DNA of 22,874 bases from a virus. A model generated the notes under the pieces. The model did no database searches and was not told where the DNA came from. It was given only the letters and a program-made list of their open reading frames with translations. Location: positions 1 through 22,874 of the IMG/VR virus record IMGVR_UViG_3300032084_000510; one strand, given 5' to 3'. Shown here in pieces: positions 6,031 to 14,287 of this stretch. How positions within the stretch are numbered: position 1 is the first letter of the stretch; the number at the start of each line of letters is the position of its first letter. Position numbers and translations under genes: made by a program.

Positions 6031-8687
6031 TTATTACTACTCCTCTTGCTGGCGCTTTTTGGAGCAACCTCTTTATATGCCTGCCATCGGCAATCGAGCG
6101 TTGTTTTGAAATCACCCTCATTGAGATCATGAGTTACTTTTGTAATAAAATAATACCCACCAATGCCAATATTTATGGATGCGTTTTCCATAGCGTAGTC
6201 GGCATCGATATATACCATCTGACCCTGCCAAAAATGTGGAGCACCGACTAGATCGACCGTGGCATTTTGTGGCACTGTTGGAAAGTCTGCTGAACCATCA
6301 CGGATATTCATTGTCCTGATATGCTCCGACACATCCATCTCGCTGAACTTGATCGATTTAACGGGTCCTCTGCCTGCCGCAAGCACCAGGTGATAAATAC
6401 CCCTGCCGTTATCTACCTTCGCTTCTCCTGGGAGTGACGGATTTTGAACCATTGATAAAATTATGTAGTTGTTCAAATCTTCCATGTTGATACTACTCTC
6501 AGCTTCTCTCTTAACCGAAAAGCCTCTTGGGCTTGATGTGCTGGTATTGAATTCTACTGATGTTTTTGTATATTCTTTTCCTGGCTTCAGCGGTTTGCCA
6601 TTAATATTAGGCGCTGTGAATGGGACAATGAATGGCTCAAATTGAGAAGTACCCTCTCCAGTGAGTCCCGCATTTGACATCTCAGCGGCAACGAACTTCA
6701 TAAAGTCATCCAAGAATCCACGAAGAGGCACATTGGTTACGTTTCTCTTTACATATTTTTCAAAAAAGAAGTATTCAAATGCAGACAGTTGGATCGGAAT
6801 GTCTGCTAAGCTAAACGAGGTAACCCCCTCTTTTGGTAGGTCGATGAGAACGCTATCTAGGACAACCCTAAATGTACCCTCCTTTTTGTTGATATTATGA
6901 GTAAAGAATCCTGAACTGTGAAATGCTGTGTCTATTATGTCCCCAACTCGTACAAATGTAATCGGTACCAGGAAATTACTATTTCCATCTTTATCCTTAT
7001 TCTTGGCTGCTGCGGGTGACACAGTAAATGGCTGTGAGGAAGCCAAGCCGCCTCTTTGGTCTTTTCTCGCTTCCTTGCTTGACGCACCAGCAGCGTCGAA
7101 AGTCGCCGAACTGATCTGTGCCGCTACAAAATTTGGCGGGCTAGATAACCCACGCCCTCTTGATGCCGACGCATCAACAGAAGTAGATACTGACTCCTTA
7201 TCTGTATTTTCATCGCTAAGTTCAGCAGTAATCCCAAGCTCCGTGGCAGGGACCTGGAATGACATTACTCCTTTAGTTGCTTCGAGGCGTTCTAGAAAAT
7301 TCCTGTAAACGTTCCCTTTAATAGCATCACCAATTAGTTTGTGTATCTTTTTAAGCTTGCTCAGATTTTCACGAAGCTTGTTGAGTTCTTTGCCGCCGTC
7401 TGCTGATGATTGTAATTTAACTATTTCAATGTCCTTCTGAGTGATAGCGATTAAGTGCTTAGTAATCTCAGGGTCTAATCTTATTCTGGCTTTATTTTTC
7501 GACAGCACTGTTGCACTCTGCAAGGCTACCTTTTTTTGCTGTAGGAGGCTGTAAAAATATCCATCTTTTAGTTTCGCTCCTCTAAGCCTTGGCAAAGCAT
7601 TGAGATCAAGCTCATGAATTGGTTTACCAAATATTTCCGTAATCCGTAGCATGTTTTTTGTTTTTGTGTTAGTTACACCAATTGGATTGCCTGTGCGGTT
7701 TCTAACATTAGGGTGCGGTGTTGATCGCTGAACTTTCCACGGATTCATAAATATATTGGCATCGTTTGCAGACATACTATCGTCTGCATAACCAGTCATC
7801 TCTATAGATAATTTTATCTCACCCTGATCGCCAAAGTCAATACTATACTTATTAACATTAAGCAACAGTGTCAAGGCTGATCTTTCTAAGAAATTATATA
7901 AGTTTCTAGTTGGCACATTACCAGTACGATCTTGTGGTAAATCTTCACCTTTGTTTGTTGCCCAGCCGATTACAGCTTTAAGTGGTGCTGGGTCGAGGCG
8001 CTTAGCGACGGGTCTTACTTTCTCCGCTGGTCCTAACTGTACTCTCCCCGCCTTGTCTACCTTGAGTCTGGCTGCCATTGCTTTGCGCTCTTGAGCCAGA
8101 GCTTGCATTTTTGTCTTAGGGTTGTCCTGACCACCTTTATTATAGGGCTGGTTCTTCTTCATCAACTTTATCAAATGCAAATAAGGACCCTGTGAAAGGT
8201 CTGCCATATTCTTGAAGTATAGCTCCATGCTAGCTTGTACTGACTTAAACTTAAATTTATTGTCAATCGACACATGGAATCTAGTGATGCCCACATCCCG
8301 ACCTTTGGCTTGACTAGCAAATATATCTAGATTTCCGCCCTGAGTTGCTTGGCTATATGTGGCTGACGTATGCCCACTAAAATGAACAGGTATATCAGGT
8401 TTTGGCTTTCCATCAGTGCCCTCACCCTGTCTCAAGTATATTCTTATTTTTGGCATCAGACCACTCAACTGTGCTGGCAAAGCTCTCATGTAAGCCTCAA
8501 TGCCCGTAGTTTTATTAAATTGTGATACAAGCTCGCAAGGATCAAATTTCGTATGGACAAGATGTCTAGTAAATTTAGTGCCACGAGTCTTATGCATCGC
8601 TGGCTCTAAAACCTTCAGGCTGTTTATTAAGTAAGCCTGGATATTACCTCTCAGTATCGCACTATCTTGTTTATCGTTGCTGGCCAT
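6027..8687 (-). CDS. Large putative baseplate hub protein
   Basis: Probably part of the central baseplate hub to which the tube and spike attach. It has 886 residues. The C-terminal 70 or so (VDLVGAPHFWQGQMVYID, then IGIGGYYFITKVTHDL and FKTTLDCRW) resemble the end domain of gp27/gpD-type hub proteins, where a beta-rich domain ends with a G-x-Y-x-I-x-x-V-x-H strand. A second beta-rich stretch at about 570-610 contains FVRVGDIIDTAF. Between roughly 380 and 450 there is a charged helical insertion (RLDPEITKHLIAITQKDIEIVKL and onward), followed by a Ser/Ala-rich linker. It is much longer than T4 gp27 (391 residues). The gene follows the gp53-like gene by one base and is coupled to the next gene by ATGA. 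The hub assignment is inference from the C-terminus and position. Confidence 0.6.
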   Translation of the reverse strand: MASNDKQDSAILRGNIQAYLINSLKVLEPAMHKTRGTKFTRHLVHTKFDPCELVSQFNKTTGIEAYMRALPAQLSGLMPKIRIYLRQGEGTDGKPKPDIPVHFSGHTSATYSQATQGGNLDIFASQAKGRDVGITRFHVSIDNKFKFKSVQASMELYFKNMADLSQGPYLHLIKLMKKNQPYNKGGQDNPKTKMQALAQERKAMAARLKVDKAGRVQLGPAEKVRPVAKRLDPAPLKAVIGWATNKGEDLPQDRTGNVPTRNLYNFLERSALTLLLNVNKYSIDFGDQGEIKLSIEMTGYADDSMSANDANIFMNPWKVQRSTPHPNVRNRTGNPIGVTNTKTKNMLRITEIFGKPIHELDLNALPRLRGAKLKDGYFYSLLQQKKVALQSATVLSKNKARIRLDPEITKHLIAITQKDIEIVKLQSSADGGKELNKLRENLSKLKKIHKLIGDAIKGNVYRNFLERLEATKGVMSFQVPATELGITAELSDENTDKESVSTSVDASASRGRGLSSPPNFVAAQISSATFDAAGASSKEARKDQRGGLASSQPFTVSPAAAKNKDKDGNSNFLVPITFVRVGDIIDTAFHSSGFFTHNINKKEGTFRVVLDSVLIDLPKEGVTSFSLADIPIQLSAFEYFFFEKYVKRNVTNVPLRGFLDDFMKFVAAEMSNAGLTGEGTSQFEPFIVPFTAPNINGKPLKPGKEYTKTSVEFNTSTSSPRGFSVKREAESSINMEDLNNYIILSMVQNPSLPGEAKVDNGRGIYHLVLAAGRGPVKSIKFSEMDVSEHIRTMNIRDGSADFPTVPQNATVDLVGAPHFWQGQMVYIDADYAMENASINIGIGGYYFITKVTHDLNEGDFKTTLDCRWQAYKEVAPKSASKRSSNK

Positions 8688-8688
8688 C

Positions 8689-9033
8689 TCATGCCCTCAT
8701 AATTCTTAAGACTTGTTCCAATGGTAAGGGTATATAAACTGTCTCACCCAACACAAAATGAGCCTCTGTTGGTTTTTGATTAAACAAAGCGATGACCCAC
8801 CACAGTGTGGGATCATTATAATATTTATTAGCTAGATTGAATAGTCTGGACCTTGAGTCCCAGATAACCTCTATTATCTGAAGCTGGGCTATCTCATCAG
8901 TATCTGGATATCTGAATACAGGAGTGTCGTAATGATTGATTACTTTAGCGTCACGCTTGTTATCTAGAAATTCTCTTTTATAGTTTTCATCATCGTTGAT
9001 AATGACTTCTCTCTGGAAATATCTATTCTTCAT
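8689..9033 (-). CDS. 53: gp53-like (LysM-type) baseplate protein
   Basis: Predicted baseplate component that helps join wedges or hold the hub under the tube. The 114 residues have a short N-terminal part with repeated aromatic and Asp residues, then the signature of the gp53/LysM-like tail proteins: RLFNLANKYYNDPTLWWVIA (83 onward), LFNQKPTEAHFVLGETVYIPLP, and a final EQVLRIMR helix. T4 gp53 is longer, at about 196 residues. AGGAGG lies just upstream. It sits between the tube-initiator-like gene and the hub gene, the place where LysM-type proteins are found in contractile tail clusters. Confidence 0.72.
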   Translation of the reverse strand: MKNRYFQREVIINDDENYKREFLDNKRDAKVINHYDTPVFRYPDTDEIAQLQIIEVIWDSRSRLFNLANKYYNDPTLWWVIALFNQKPTEAHFVLGETVYIPLPLEQVLRIMRA

Positions 9034-9049
9034 TACTGCCTCCTATATC

Positions 9050-9973
9050 TTACTCTGGTCGAGTTAGGCCAACACGACCACCTGGGGTTAGTGCTGAGCT
9101 TGTAACCTTATTCTTTTTGGCTGCCTTAATCTTATCAGCTTTTCTATTTTTACTATCAGGCGAAGCGCCATCGGCGGTGGCATCCGTGCTTGGGGTAGCT
9201 GTCTGGTTGTTGGTAGCATTCAATTCAGCCATGGTCGGGGCAGAGCCTGCGGGTCTTTGAAAGTAAGCGCCATCTGGTAAATTGTTTGTGTATGGGTATT
9301 GTCCGTTCTTATCACCACGCCATTTCCAATTTGGTCCGTCCTTATACCATCCAAGCTCATGCTCGTGAAGAACATTGAATGTTGCATTCATGGTGTAGGC
9401 TTTTGGATATATAGACCCATCTTCCTCTATCAAAAAACCGTGCTCAAAATTCGGAGCAGTATTGACAACATTTATATATCCCAACAAACCCTCGTTATTC
9501 GAGCCCTGTATAAGATTGCCAAACTTTATCCTCATCAAAGGCGCTGCTGAGATTGTGCTCGTTCCAGTCTCACCGCTGCCATCATAGGCTGGGTACATAA
9601 AGCTCTCAAGGCGACTTATCTTCCCAAGGTTGAAATATGCATCTTCTTGCGAGTTTGCTACTATATCAAATGAAAAGTTAATTAGCCTGGTAGTTCCTGT
9701 ATAGACAGCAATCTGATCCATTCGCCCATAAACTTTTGTGCCCTGGAACTCTGCATTGAAACTGTCGTCAAATGAGGTTAGCATAGCTGCGAATGTAACA
9801 TGATAGCCAGTTGGTACATGTGTAAATGTTAATGTCAAACCCTGACCATATAAAGCCGAAATTGCGCCGCCTGGATCGACTGGCTGATCCATCAAGCCCT
9901 GGAGGGATTTTTGTTGTTTATCCGATTGAGAATCTGGCTTGGGTAGGTCTTGTGGTTTTATAGGCTTAGTCAT
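9050..9973 (-). CDS. Tube-initiator-like baseplate protein (gp54/gp48 type)
   Basis: Likely forms the baseplate-proximal ring on which the tail tube starts. The 307 residues have a disordered N-terminus (1-35), then a tube-like beta core: LTLTFTHVPTGYHVTFAAML (46-65), FDDSFNAEF, KVYGRMDQIAVYTGTTRLI (80-98), a FSFDIVANSQEDAYFNL strand and helix, and PLMRIKFGNLI (about 145-155). The tail after about 240 is Ala/Thr/Lys-rich and probably disordered. The core shares the tube-protein layout of gp19-like proteins, as expected of an initiator. It lies between the tape measure and gp53-like genes. The Shine-Dalgarno is weak and distant (GGAGAC about 16 bases up). An in-frame stop upstream prevents an earlier start. 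Confidence 0.55.
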   Translation of the reverse strand: MTKPIKPQDLPKPDSQSDKQQKSLQGLMDQPVDPGGAISALYGQGLTLTFTHVPTGYHVTFAAMLTSFDDSFNAEFQGTKVYGRMDQIAVYTGTTRLINFSFDIVANSQEDAYFNLGKISRLESFMYPAYDGSGETGTSTISAAPLMRIKFGNLIQGSNNEGLLGYINVVNTAPNFEHGFLIEEDGSIYPKAYTMNATFNVLHEHELGWYKDGPNWKWRGDKNGQYPYTNNLPDGAYFQRPAGSAPTMAELNATNNQTATPSTDATADGASPDSKNRKADKIKAAKKNKVTSSALTPGGRVGLTRPE

Positions 9974-9995
9974 AGTAGTTTATTGTGTCTCCATA

Positions 9996-12146
9996 TTAAG
10001 TAGCAACACTCATCTTTTCTTCTACCAAGTCGCCAACGACCTTACCAAGATTTATTCTATCTAACATCAAATTCACAGTTGAAGGTCCGCTAGCAACCTG
10101 GGCTGCTGGGGCTGGTGCTCTTTGCTGGCTACCTGCTGCATTGTTTGCAGCTATCCCTGTTCTCTGATTCGCCGCCTGAGACACCATATCATTTGCAAAC
10201 TGAACATTGGTTCCTGCTATGATTGTGTCTCCGTCGTTAAGGGCAACAAGGTCTCCCTTGTCAAATAGCATCCTATCACCATAAGAACTTGAAGTGCTGC
10301 CGCCCTTTGATACATAATCGTCTGCGCCGAAGACACTTCCTAAGAACCCTGATATACCACCCGTGATCGTGGCGGCTAACTTCTCCATTGGCTCGATAAG
10401 GAAGCTGGTAATATATTCAGATAGTTTGCCGATAGCCATCACCAACTCGCCTACAAGCTGAGTTGCGAAAGTAAAGACAGATAATATGGGGCTGATAATT
10501 GCCATTGCGATCTTGAAGGCATTAGCTAGGCTTTTAAACAGCCCCACAAGAATCTTGGCTCCACCGACCATGCCTGGGATCACTGAGTTAGCAAACGAAT
10601 CGGTCGAACTGCCTTCTCCAAACAAACTTCCCAATGTTTCTTCAAGGTCTTTTAGCACGCCTGAAGTAGCTAAAGCATTAAATACTTTATCAAAGGTAGC
10701 TGATATTTGCTTACCAACTTCCATAGCTTTCTTGGAGAGGCTTTCTAATGCTGTCTCCCCTGGGGATTTTGTATCAAGCTCGCCGCCTGAGAGTCCCTTT
10801 TGTAGCTCTGCCATATTAATACCTGATGTTTCTGCCAAAAAGCGGCGCTCTTGCATAGTCATTTCTTCAAAAGATTTTCCTGCATCCAATAAAGAATTTC
10901 TTAGTATGTCCATAGTTTCAGCAGGGTTTTCTGAATTTATAAGTTCCATGGCATCAACAGTTGTGCCAAGAACGCCATTCAATTTTCCAGCCATATCAGC
11001 AGCGCCTGAAAATGTTGTGGTTTTCTCAAATACGCCCATCATTGTATCTGCACTGATCCCTGTTCGAGCGGCAGCTTCCTGCACATCCTGGAATACATCC
11101 AAAGCACCTGACCCGAACTGAGCCAGACTACCCGACATTCTATTGAAATCTGAAACCATTGTTGCTGTTGACTTACCGACGATCTGACCTAGTTGTGTAA
11201 ATTGATCGCCAACCTGATCGACTTCGGATGCTGACATCCCCATACCTACAACCAGTGTATCAAATAGCTTTCCTGATTCGGCGGCAGAAACACCAAGATT
11301 ACTAAGGGCTGCTGCTTGTTCTATTAGCTTCCCTTTCATATCGTCCGATACAAGAGCGAACTGCCCAAAGCCATCGTTGAGTCCAGATAGTAATCTGGCT
11401 GTGGCTTCGGCGTCTAGTCCAAACTGATTTGTCGCAGCCACGTTGGCATATAACAATTGCTCGAAGTCTTGCAAGCCTGAGGATCTTATACCCTCTGCAA
11501 GTATACTTGACAACTTCATGGATGCGCCGATTAGTGCCGCCATTGCATCAAGCGCCAGATCAAGTGCAAATTCAAGGTAGTTTCCAGTGAGTACAGCCTT
11601 ACCAAGACCCATGGCAAAGTCGGCAGCGCCTGAAACCATGCCGCCCATTTCTGAACCAAGTGAAGAAGCGATACCCTGAGCTTTATTGAAACCCCCTTGG
11701 ACCTTATCCATTTTTTTCTTAAAGGCTTCTATTTCTTTTTTGCCTTGTTCAAGTTCATGATTTTGTTTTCTGATCTCTTCTGTTACATCTTCGTGCTCTC
11801 GTCGGGTCTTATCAAGTAAATTGGCTATGTCTCCATGCATATCTCTGGCTACTCGGATACCCTCCAATTTATTTTGATATGATATTTCTTCGGCGGTACT
11901 TATCGTCAGACCCTGTTTCGCTAGTTCTCTTTTCTTCTCCTCAATTTCAAAAGCCTCTTGCTGTAATAAGAGTGCCTCTTGTGCTGACTGTATATCTGCG
12001 TCGTCAAGATTACTAAGCATCTGCTTCGCTGTCGCCATATCTTGCATGGCTTGCGCACTTTGCTTATTCTGCTCAAGTATTTGCTTATTTTGCTGTATCA
12101 GCTTTTCATTGCGAGCTAATTCTTCTTCTGTGGGGAACATAGCCAT
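9996..12146 (-). CDS. Tail tape measure protein
   Basis: Sets tail length and occupies the tube lumen. The 716 residues begin with a long charged coiled coil (about 10-155, repeats such as EKLIQQNKQILEQNKQ). A Gly/Ala/Met-rich hydrophobic stretch follows (about 165-215), then a helical middle with many Gly-Met-Ser turns, a second hydrophobic block (about 530-610, including ILSVFTFATQLVGELVMAIG), and a low-complexity Ala/Gln/Pro linker before a short C-terminal segment ending LVEEKMSVAT. Such a coiled-coil plus hydrophobic composition, located after the tail tube and chaperone genes, is typical of tape measures; T4 gp29 is 590 residues. GAGGG precedes the start. Tail length scales with this protein, so the tail may be somewhat longer than that of T4. 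Confidence 0.85.
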   Translation of the reverse strand: MAMFPTEEELARNEKLIQQNKQILEQNKQSAQAMQDMATAKQMLSNLDDADIQSAQEALLLQQEAFEIEEKKRELAKQGLTISTAEEISYQNKLEGIRVARDMHGDIANLLDKTRREHEDVTEEIRKQNHELEQGKKEIEAFKKKMDKVQGGFNKAQGIASSLGSEMGGMVSGAADFAMGLGKAVLTGNYLEFALDLALDAMAALIGASMKLSSILAEGIRSSGLQDFEQLLYANVAATNQFGLDAEATARLLSGLNDGFGQFALVSDDMKGKLIEQAAALSNLGVSAAESGKLFDTLVVGMGMSASEVDQVGDQFTQLGQIVGKSTATMVSDFNRMSGSLAQFGSGALDVFQDVQEAAARTGISADTMMGVFEKTTTFSGAADMAGKLNGVLGTTVDAMELINSENPAETMDILRNSLLDAGKSFEEMTMQERRFLAETSGINMAELQKGLSGGELDTKSPGETALESLSKKAMEVGKQISATFDKVFNALATSGVLKDLEETLGSLFGEGSSTDSFANSVIPGMVGGAKILVGLFKSLANAFKIAMAIISPILSVFTFATQLVGELVMAIGKLSEYITSFLIEPMEKLAATITGGISGFLGSVFGADDYVSKGGSTSSSYGDRMLFDKGDLVALNDGDTIIAGTNVQFANDMVSQAANQRTGIAANNAAGSQQRAPAPAAQVASGPSTVNLMLDRINLGKVVGDLVEEKMSVAT

Positions 12147-12157
12147 CGACTAACCCT

Positions 12158-12496
12158 CTATCGCACTGGCCATTTCATGCCAGTCTCCTTCTCGAATAGT
12201 CTGATTGACTTCTCAAGTTTTGCACGGTTCTTAAATGTAAGCGGACTGTCTAAGCCATATTTCTTTATAGCAGTCATAAAACGCTTCTCTGCTACCAAGG
12301 TATCCGTAAAGCGCATGACCTCAAGTCTATTGCCCCTTACCTTGACTGGGACCTTGGCACCCATAAACATCTTCTCTAAAAGATACTGAACCCAAGCGGC
12401 GAATATACTAAGCACGCTTTCGTTTAAAGTTCCTCTTCTGTTAGCGCCCAAATCCATCACTACTGAGGATAAATCTTTATCTTGATCTTCTTTCAT
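12158..12496 (-). CDS. Small uncharacterised tail-cluster protein
   Basis: Not recognised. The 112 residues are mostly helical: a central hydrophobic helix ESVLSIFAAWVQYLLEKMF (about 26-44), a short basic beta part VPVKVRGNRLEVMRF, a TLVAEKRFMTAIKKYGL helix, and a C-terminal FEKETGMKWPVR. It is the first gene after a terminator and a candidate late promoter and is directly upstream of the tape measure gene, so a role in tail assembly or as a tape measure partner is reasonable but unproven. GTGAGG lies upstream of the ATG. Confidence 0.75.
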   Translation of the reverse strand: MKEDQDKDLSSVVMDLGANRRGTLNESVLSIFAAWVQYLLEKMFMGAKVPVKVRGNRLEVMRFTDTLVAEKRFMTAIKKYGLDSPLTFKNRAKLEKSIRLFEKETGMKWPVR

Positions 12497-12517
12497 GTGC
12501 AGAACCTCACTTATACT

Positions 12518-12527
12518 TAGTAAATAG
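12518..12527 (-). promoter_or_regulatory. Candidate late promoter box CTATTTACTA
   Basis: Minus strand CTATTTACTA, 22 bases before the start of the 112-residue gene and just downstream of a terminator. The wider 15-mer CAAACTATTTACTAA is identical to the one before the neck gene at 20157-20166. The position between terminator and gene start fits a promoter; the short leader would begin near the following AAGTATAAG. Confidence 0.6.
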
Positions 12528-12544
12528 TTTGCGAAAGTAAAATA

Positions 12545-12568
12545 AAAGAGGGGTGTTAGCCCCTCTTT
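12545..12568 (-). terminator. Rho-independent terminator after the small chaperone gene
   Basis: A 9-bp perfect stem (plus-strand AAAGAGGGG 12545-12553 and CCCCTCTTT 12560-12568) encloses a 6-base loop that contains the stop codon of the upstream gene (12558-12556). On the minus strand it continues TATTTTACTTT, giving a U-rich tail. The stem symmetry would allow function in both directions. Confidence 0.8.
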
Positions 12569-12765
12569 GCTTTGCGCATCGCTGCCCTATGCGCTTCATT
12601 CTCTTTCTTTATTTCTTCCGCTAACCTCTCTAAAAACCACCTTCTCAATTTGACTGGCAGATTGTATGCTTCAGTAAAGCTCCATCCGCCATGGTACTTC
12701 ATCAAGAAGAACTGCTCATAAAGCTGTGTAGCGTGCTCAGGCGTCAGGCCAAAAGAACCCCGCAT
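12556..12765 (-). CDS. Probable tail assembly chaperone, overlapping the gp26-like gene
   Basis: A 69-residue, strongly helical and basic protein with a YEQFFLMKYHGGWSFTEAYN segment and a LPVKLRRWFLERLAEEIKKE helix. I chose the ATG at 12765, with GGAGGT eight bases upstream, over the TTG at 12813. It overlaps the end of the gp26-like gene by 29 bases in another frame. A small helical gene overlapping the 3' end of another between tube and tape measure genes is the usual position of the tail assembly chaperone pair, often joined by programmed frameshifting. Fusion here would need a +1 (or -2) shift, and a UUU-U site is present in the overlap. Independent translation is equally consistent with the good ribosome site. 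Its stop lies within a terminator loop. Confidence 0.72.
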   Translation of the reverse strand: MRGSFGLTPEHATQLYEQFFLMKYHGGWSFTEAYNLPVKLRRWFLERLAEEIKKENEAHRAAMRKAKRG

Positions 12766-13591
12766 TGAGCGGGACCTCCATATCTGCGGAGTGACCACAG
12801 TTGCCACAGTCAAAGTCTGTGCTCAGTTCCACGTTTGGAACAGCCTTGGTATAAGTAATTCTTAGATGTCTTGCATCTCTTGCTGGCATGTTCTCGACAA
12901 AGCTATTGATCATAGCTCTATCCGAATTGCCGTTGATCTTTACAACCATCGTGCGAAGCATAGTCGTTAGCTCATTGTTAGCCATGCGATGTTTCTTCAT
13001 CTGCTTTCTTCTCTGAGCATTAGCAGTTTCGTCGGCGCCTGTCATCAAACGACAGCTTACTGTAGCCTTCGTCATTGGTAGCTGAATATCAAAGGTGCCA
13101 TCGTCATTCCAAACAATTTCAGATGCGTCAGCAGTCTTGACTGTCATAATGTCACTAACCATGTATTCTTCTTCTGAGTCTTCACCACAGGCAGGACATG
13201 TAATCTTTACATTATATTCTTCTCCATAGCCCGTAACTCTTGCTGCTATTAGAATAGCGTTTTTATCGCCGATTAGCAAAGCATTTGATGTAATGCGCTT
13301 ATCTACGATTACGCTGTCTACTAGACGATCTAGGACAATACCCTTGCGAATAAGTGCTTGTGAGGTGAGAATATCTTCTTCCTTTGCAGTCATGAAACGA
13401 ATCTCTACTGCGTCCTGTCCGTGAAGTGGGTGTCCTTCAGGATAATACTTTCCACCAGATGGCAAATCCACAAACTCAGTTGGGTTTGACCAACTGAATT
13501 CTTGTGTCTGTGAAGTTGCTGCTGCTGGGGCAGGAGGCGTTGCGTCCTGTTCTACCTTGGGCGCACTAGTGCGACTTTTATTGCGTGCCAT
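12737..13591 (-). CDS. 26: gp26-like baseplate hub/chaperone protein with zinc ribbon
   Basis: The 284 residues match the T4 gp26-type baseplate family: a disordered, Ala/Thr/Pro-rich N-terminus (1-35), then FVDLPSGGKYYPEGHPL (40-56), an IRFMTAKEEDILTS motif (64-77), and LIRKGIVLDRLVDSVIVDK (80-98). Two CxxC knuckles, C132-C135 (CPAC) and C262-C265 (CGNC), probably form one split zinc ribbon. T4 gp26 is about 208 residues and is described as a hub component; related proteins act in loading the tape measure. Position between the tail tube and tape measure favours the latter. CAGGAAAGG precedes the start, and a candidate late promoter lies 20 bases up. The 3' end overlaps the small chaperone gene. 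Confidence 0.78.
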   Translation of the reverse strand: MARNKSRTSAPKVEQDATPPAPAAATSQTQEFSWSNPTEFVDLPSGGKYYPEGHPLHGQDAVEIRFMTAKEEDILTSQALIRKGIVLDRLVDSVIVDKRITSNALLIGDKNAILIAARVTGYGEEYNVKITCPACGEDSEEEYMVSDIMTVKTADASEIVWNDDGTFDIQLPMTKATVSCRLMTGADETANAQRRKQMKKHRMANNELTTMLRTMVVKINGNSDRAMINSFVENMPARDARHLRITYTKAVPNVELSTDFDCGNCGHSADMEVPLNAGFFWPDA

Positions 13592-13610
13592 ATTATCGAA
13601 ACCTTTCCTG

Positions 13611-13620
13611 TAGTAAATAG
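13611..13620 (-). promoter_or_regulatory. Candidate late promoter box CTATTTACTA
   Basis: Minus strand CTATTTACTA, identical in all ten bases to the boxes at 12518 and 20157, in the 75-base gap before the gp26-like gene and 20 bases from its ATG. Confidence 0.58.
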
Positions 13621-13666
13621 ATTACCACAACATTTTATTTTTGTTTAGCTCTTTATAATACTAGAC

Positions 13667-14248
13667 TTAGCTTTTGACAACACCATCAGCGTCGGCTTGC
13701 TGTAGATCTGAGTCTATGCTGTAACCATTAGCTGGGGCGTGTGAGACCTGAAGCTCTGCCCAATCATAAGTGATCTCTAGAGTGATCTCACTCATATCAT
13801 CAGAGGTGTAATCCAAGTCGCCATATGTGACCTTAGATACAAATGCATTTCTAAGGACCCATTCTTCGACTGGATTGCCTTCACCATCAATCTGCTGAAT
13901 GGCAACACGACCCAATGCCTTAGTGGCATCTGCCTTGGTCATCGTTGTCTTAGCCTGGTTAGGATCTAGAGGATAACGATAGCCAGCATTGCGAATCATG
14001 TTCAAAGTCGTTCTGGCAAGATCTGGATCAAGAGGATCAACCAAGGTAACATTGATTGGGGAATCCCACGTCACACGTCCTGGGTACCTGAACTCATGAT
14101 TAAGGTACTGGTGAACAACTGGGTTCACAGTCACTGCTGGTTTCTGTACAGTTTTGACAACCCATACAGGGATATTATCAACCAGCAATTGAAATCTAAA
14201 CTTTCTTTTTGGATCAGAGTTTTGAGCACTCCAGAATATCTCAGCCAT
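13667..14248 (-). CDS. 19: Tail tube protein (gp19-like)
   Basis: Forms the inner tail tube through which DNA passes. The 193 residues match gp19: N-terminal KRKFRFQLLVDNIPVWVVKTVQKP (15 onward), then HEFRYPGRVTWDSPINVTLVDPLDPD, a short helix TTLNMIRNAGYRYP, an FVSKVTYGDLDYTSDDMSEITLEITYDWAEL strand pair, and a disordered 25-residue tail. T4 gp19 is 163 residues, so the C-terminal extension is extra. The leader TACGAGGAGAA followed by ATATAAATG is almost identical to that of the sheath gene directly upstream, fitting matched high expression of tube and sheath subunits. Confidence 0.93.
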   Translation of the reverse strand: MAEIFWSAQNSDPKRKFRFQLLVDNIPVWVVKTVQKPAVTVNPVVHQYLNHEFRYPGRVTWDSPINVTLVDPLDPDLARTTLNMIRNAGYRYPLDPNQAKTTMTKADATKALGRVAIQQIDGEGNPVEEWVLRNAFVSKVTYGDLDYTSDDMSEITLEITYDWAELQVSHAPANGYSIDSDLQQADADGVVKS

Positions 14249-14263
14249 TTATATTTTCTCCTC

Positions 14264-14273
14264 GTAATATATA
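14264..14273 (-). promoter_or_regulatory. Weak match to the late-promoter box before the tail tube gene
   Basis: Minus strand CTATATATTA agrees with CTATTTACTA at eight of ten positions, in the 39-base gap before the tube gene. It is AT-rich enough to occur by chance. Confidence 0.22.
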
Positions 14274-14287
14274 GAACTCACCTTAGA

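Noticed and set aside
10486-11121. Plus-strand open frame of 211 residues
   Set aside because: It lies fully antisense within the tape measure gene, whose helical coding pattern and position are clear. Its Ser/Ile/Pro-rich product looks like a complement artefact.
12737-12813. Classical -1 frameshift between the gp26-like and chaperone genes
   Set aside because: The frames differ by +1 or -2, so a standard -1 slip would not join them.
12766-12813. TTG start giving an 85-residue chaperone
   Set aside because: The ATG at 12765 has a well-spaced GGAGGT; the TTG has none visible and the added residues overlap the zinc-ribbon coding region of the upstream gene.
13592-13666. Possible terminator after the tail tube gene
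   Set aside because: The gap has a repeated TTAGCT and T-rich stretches but no convincing stem followed by a U tract.
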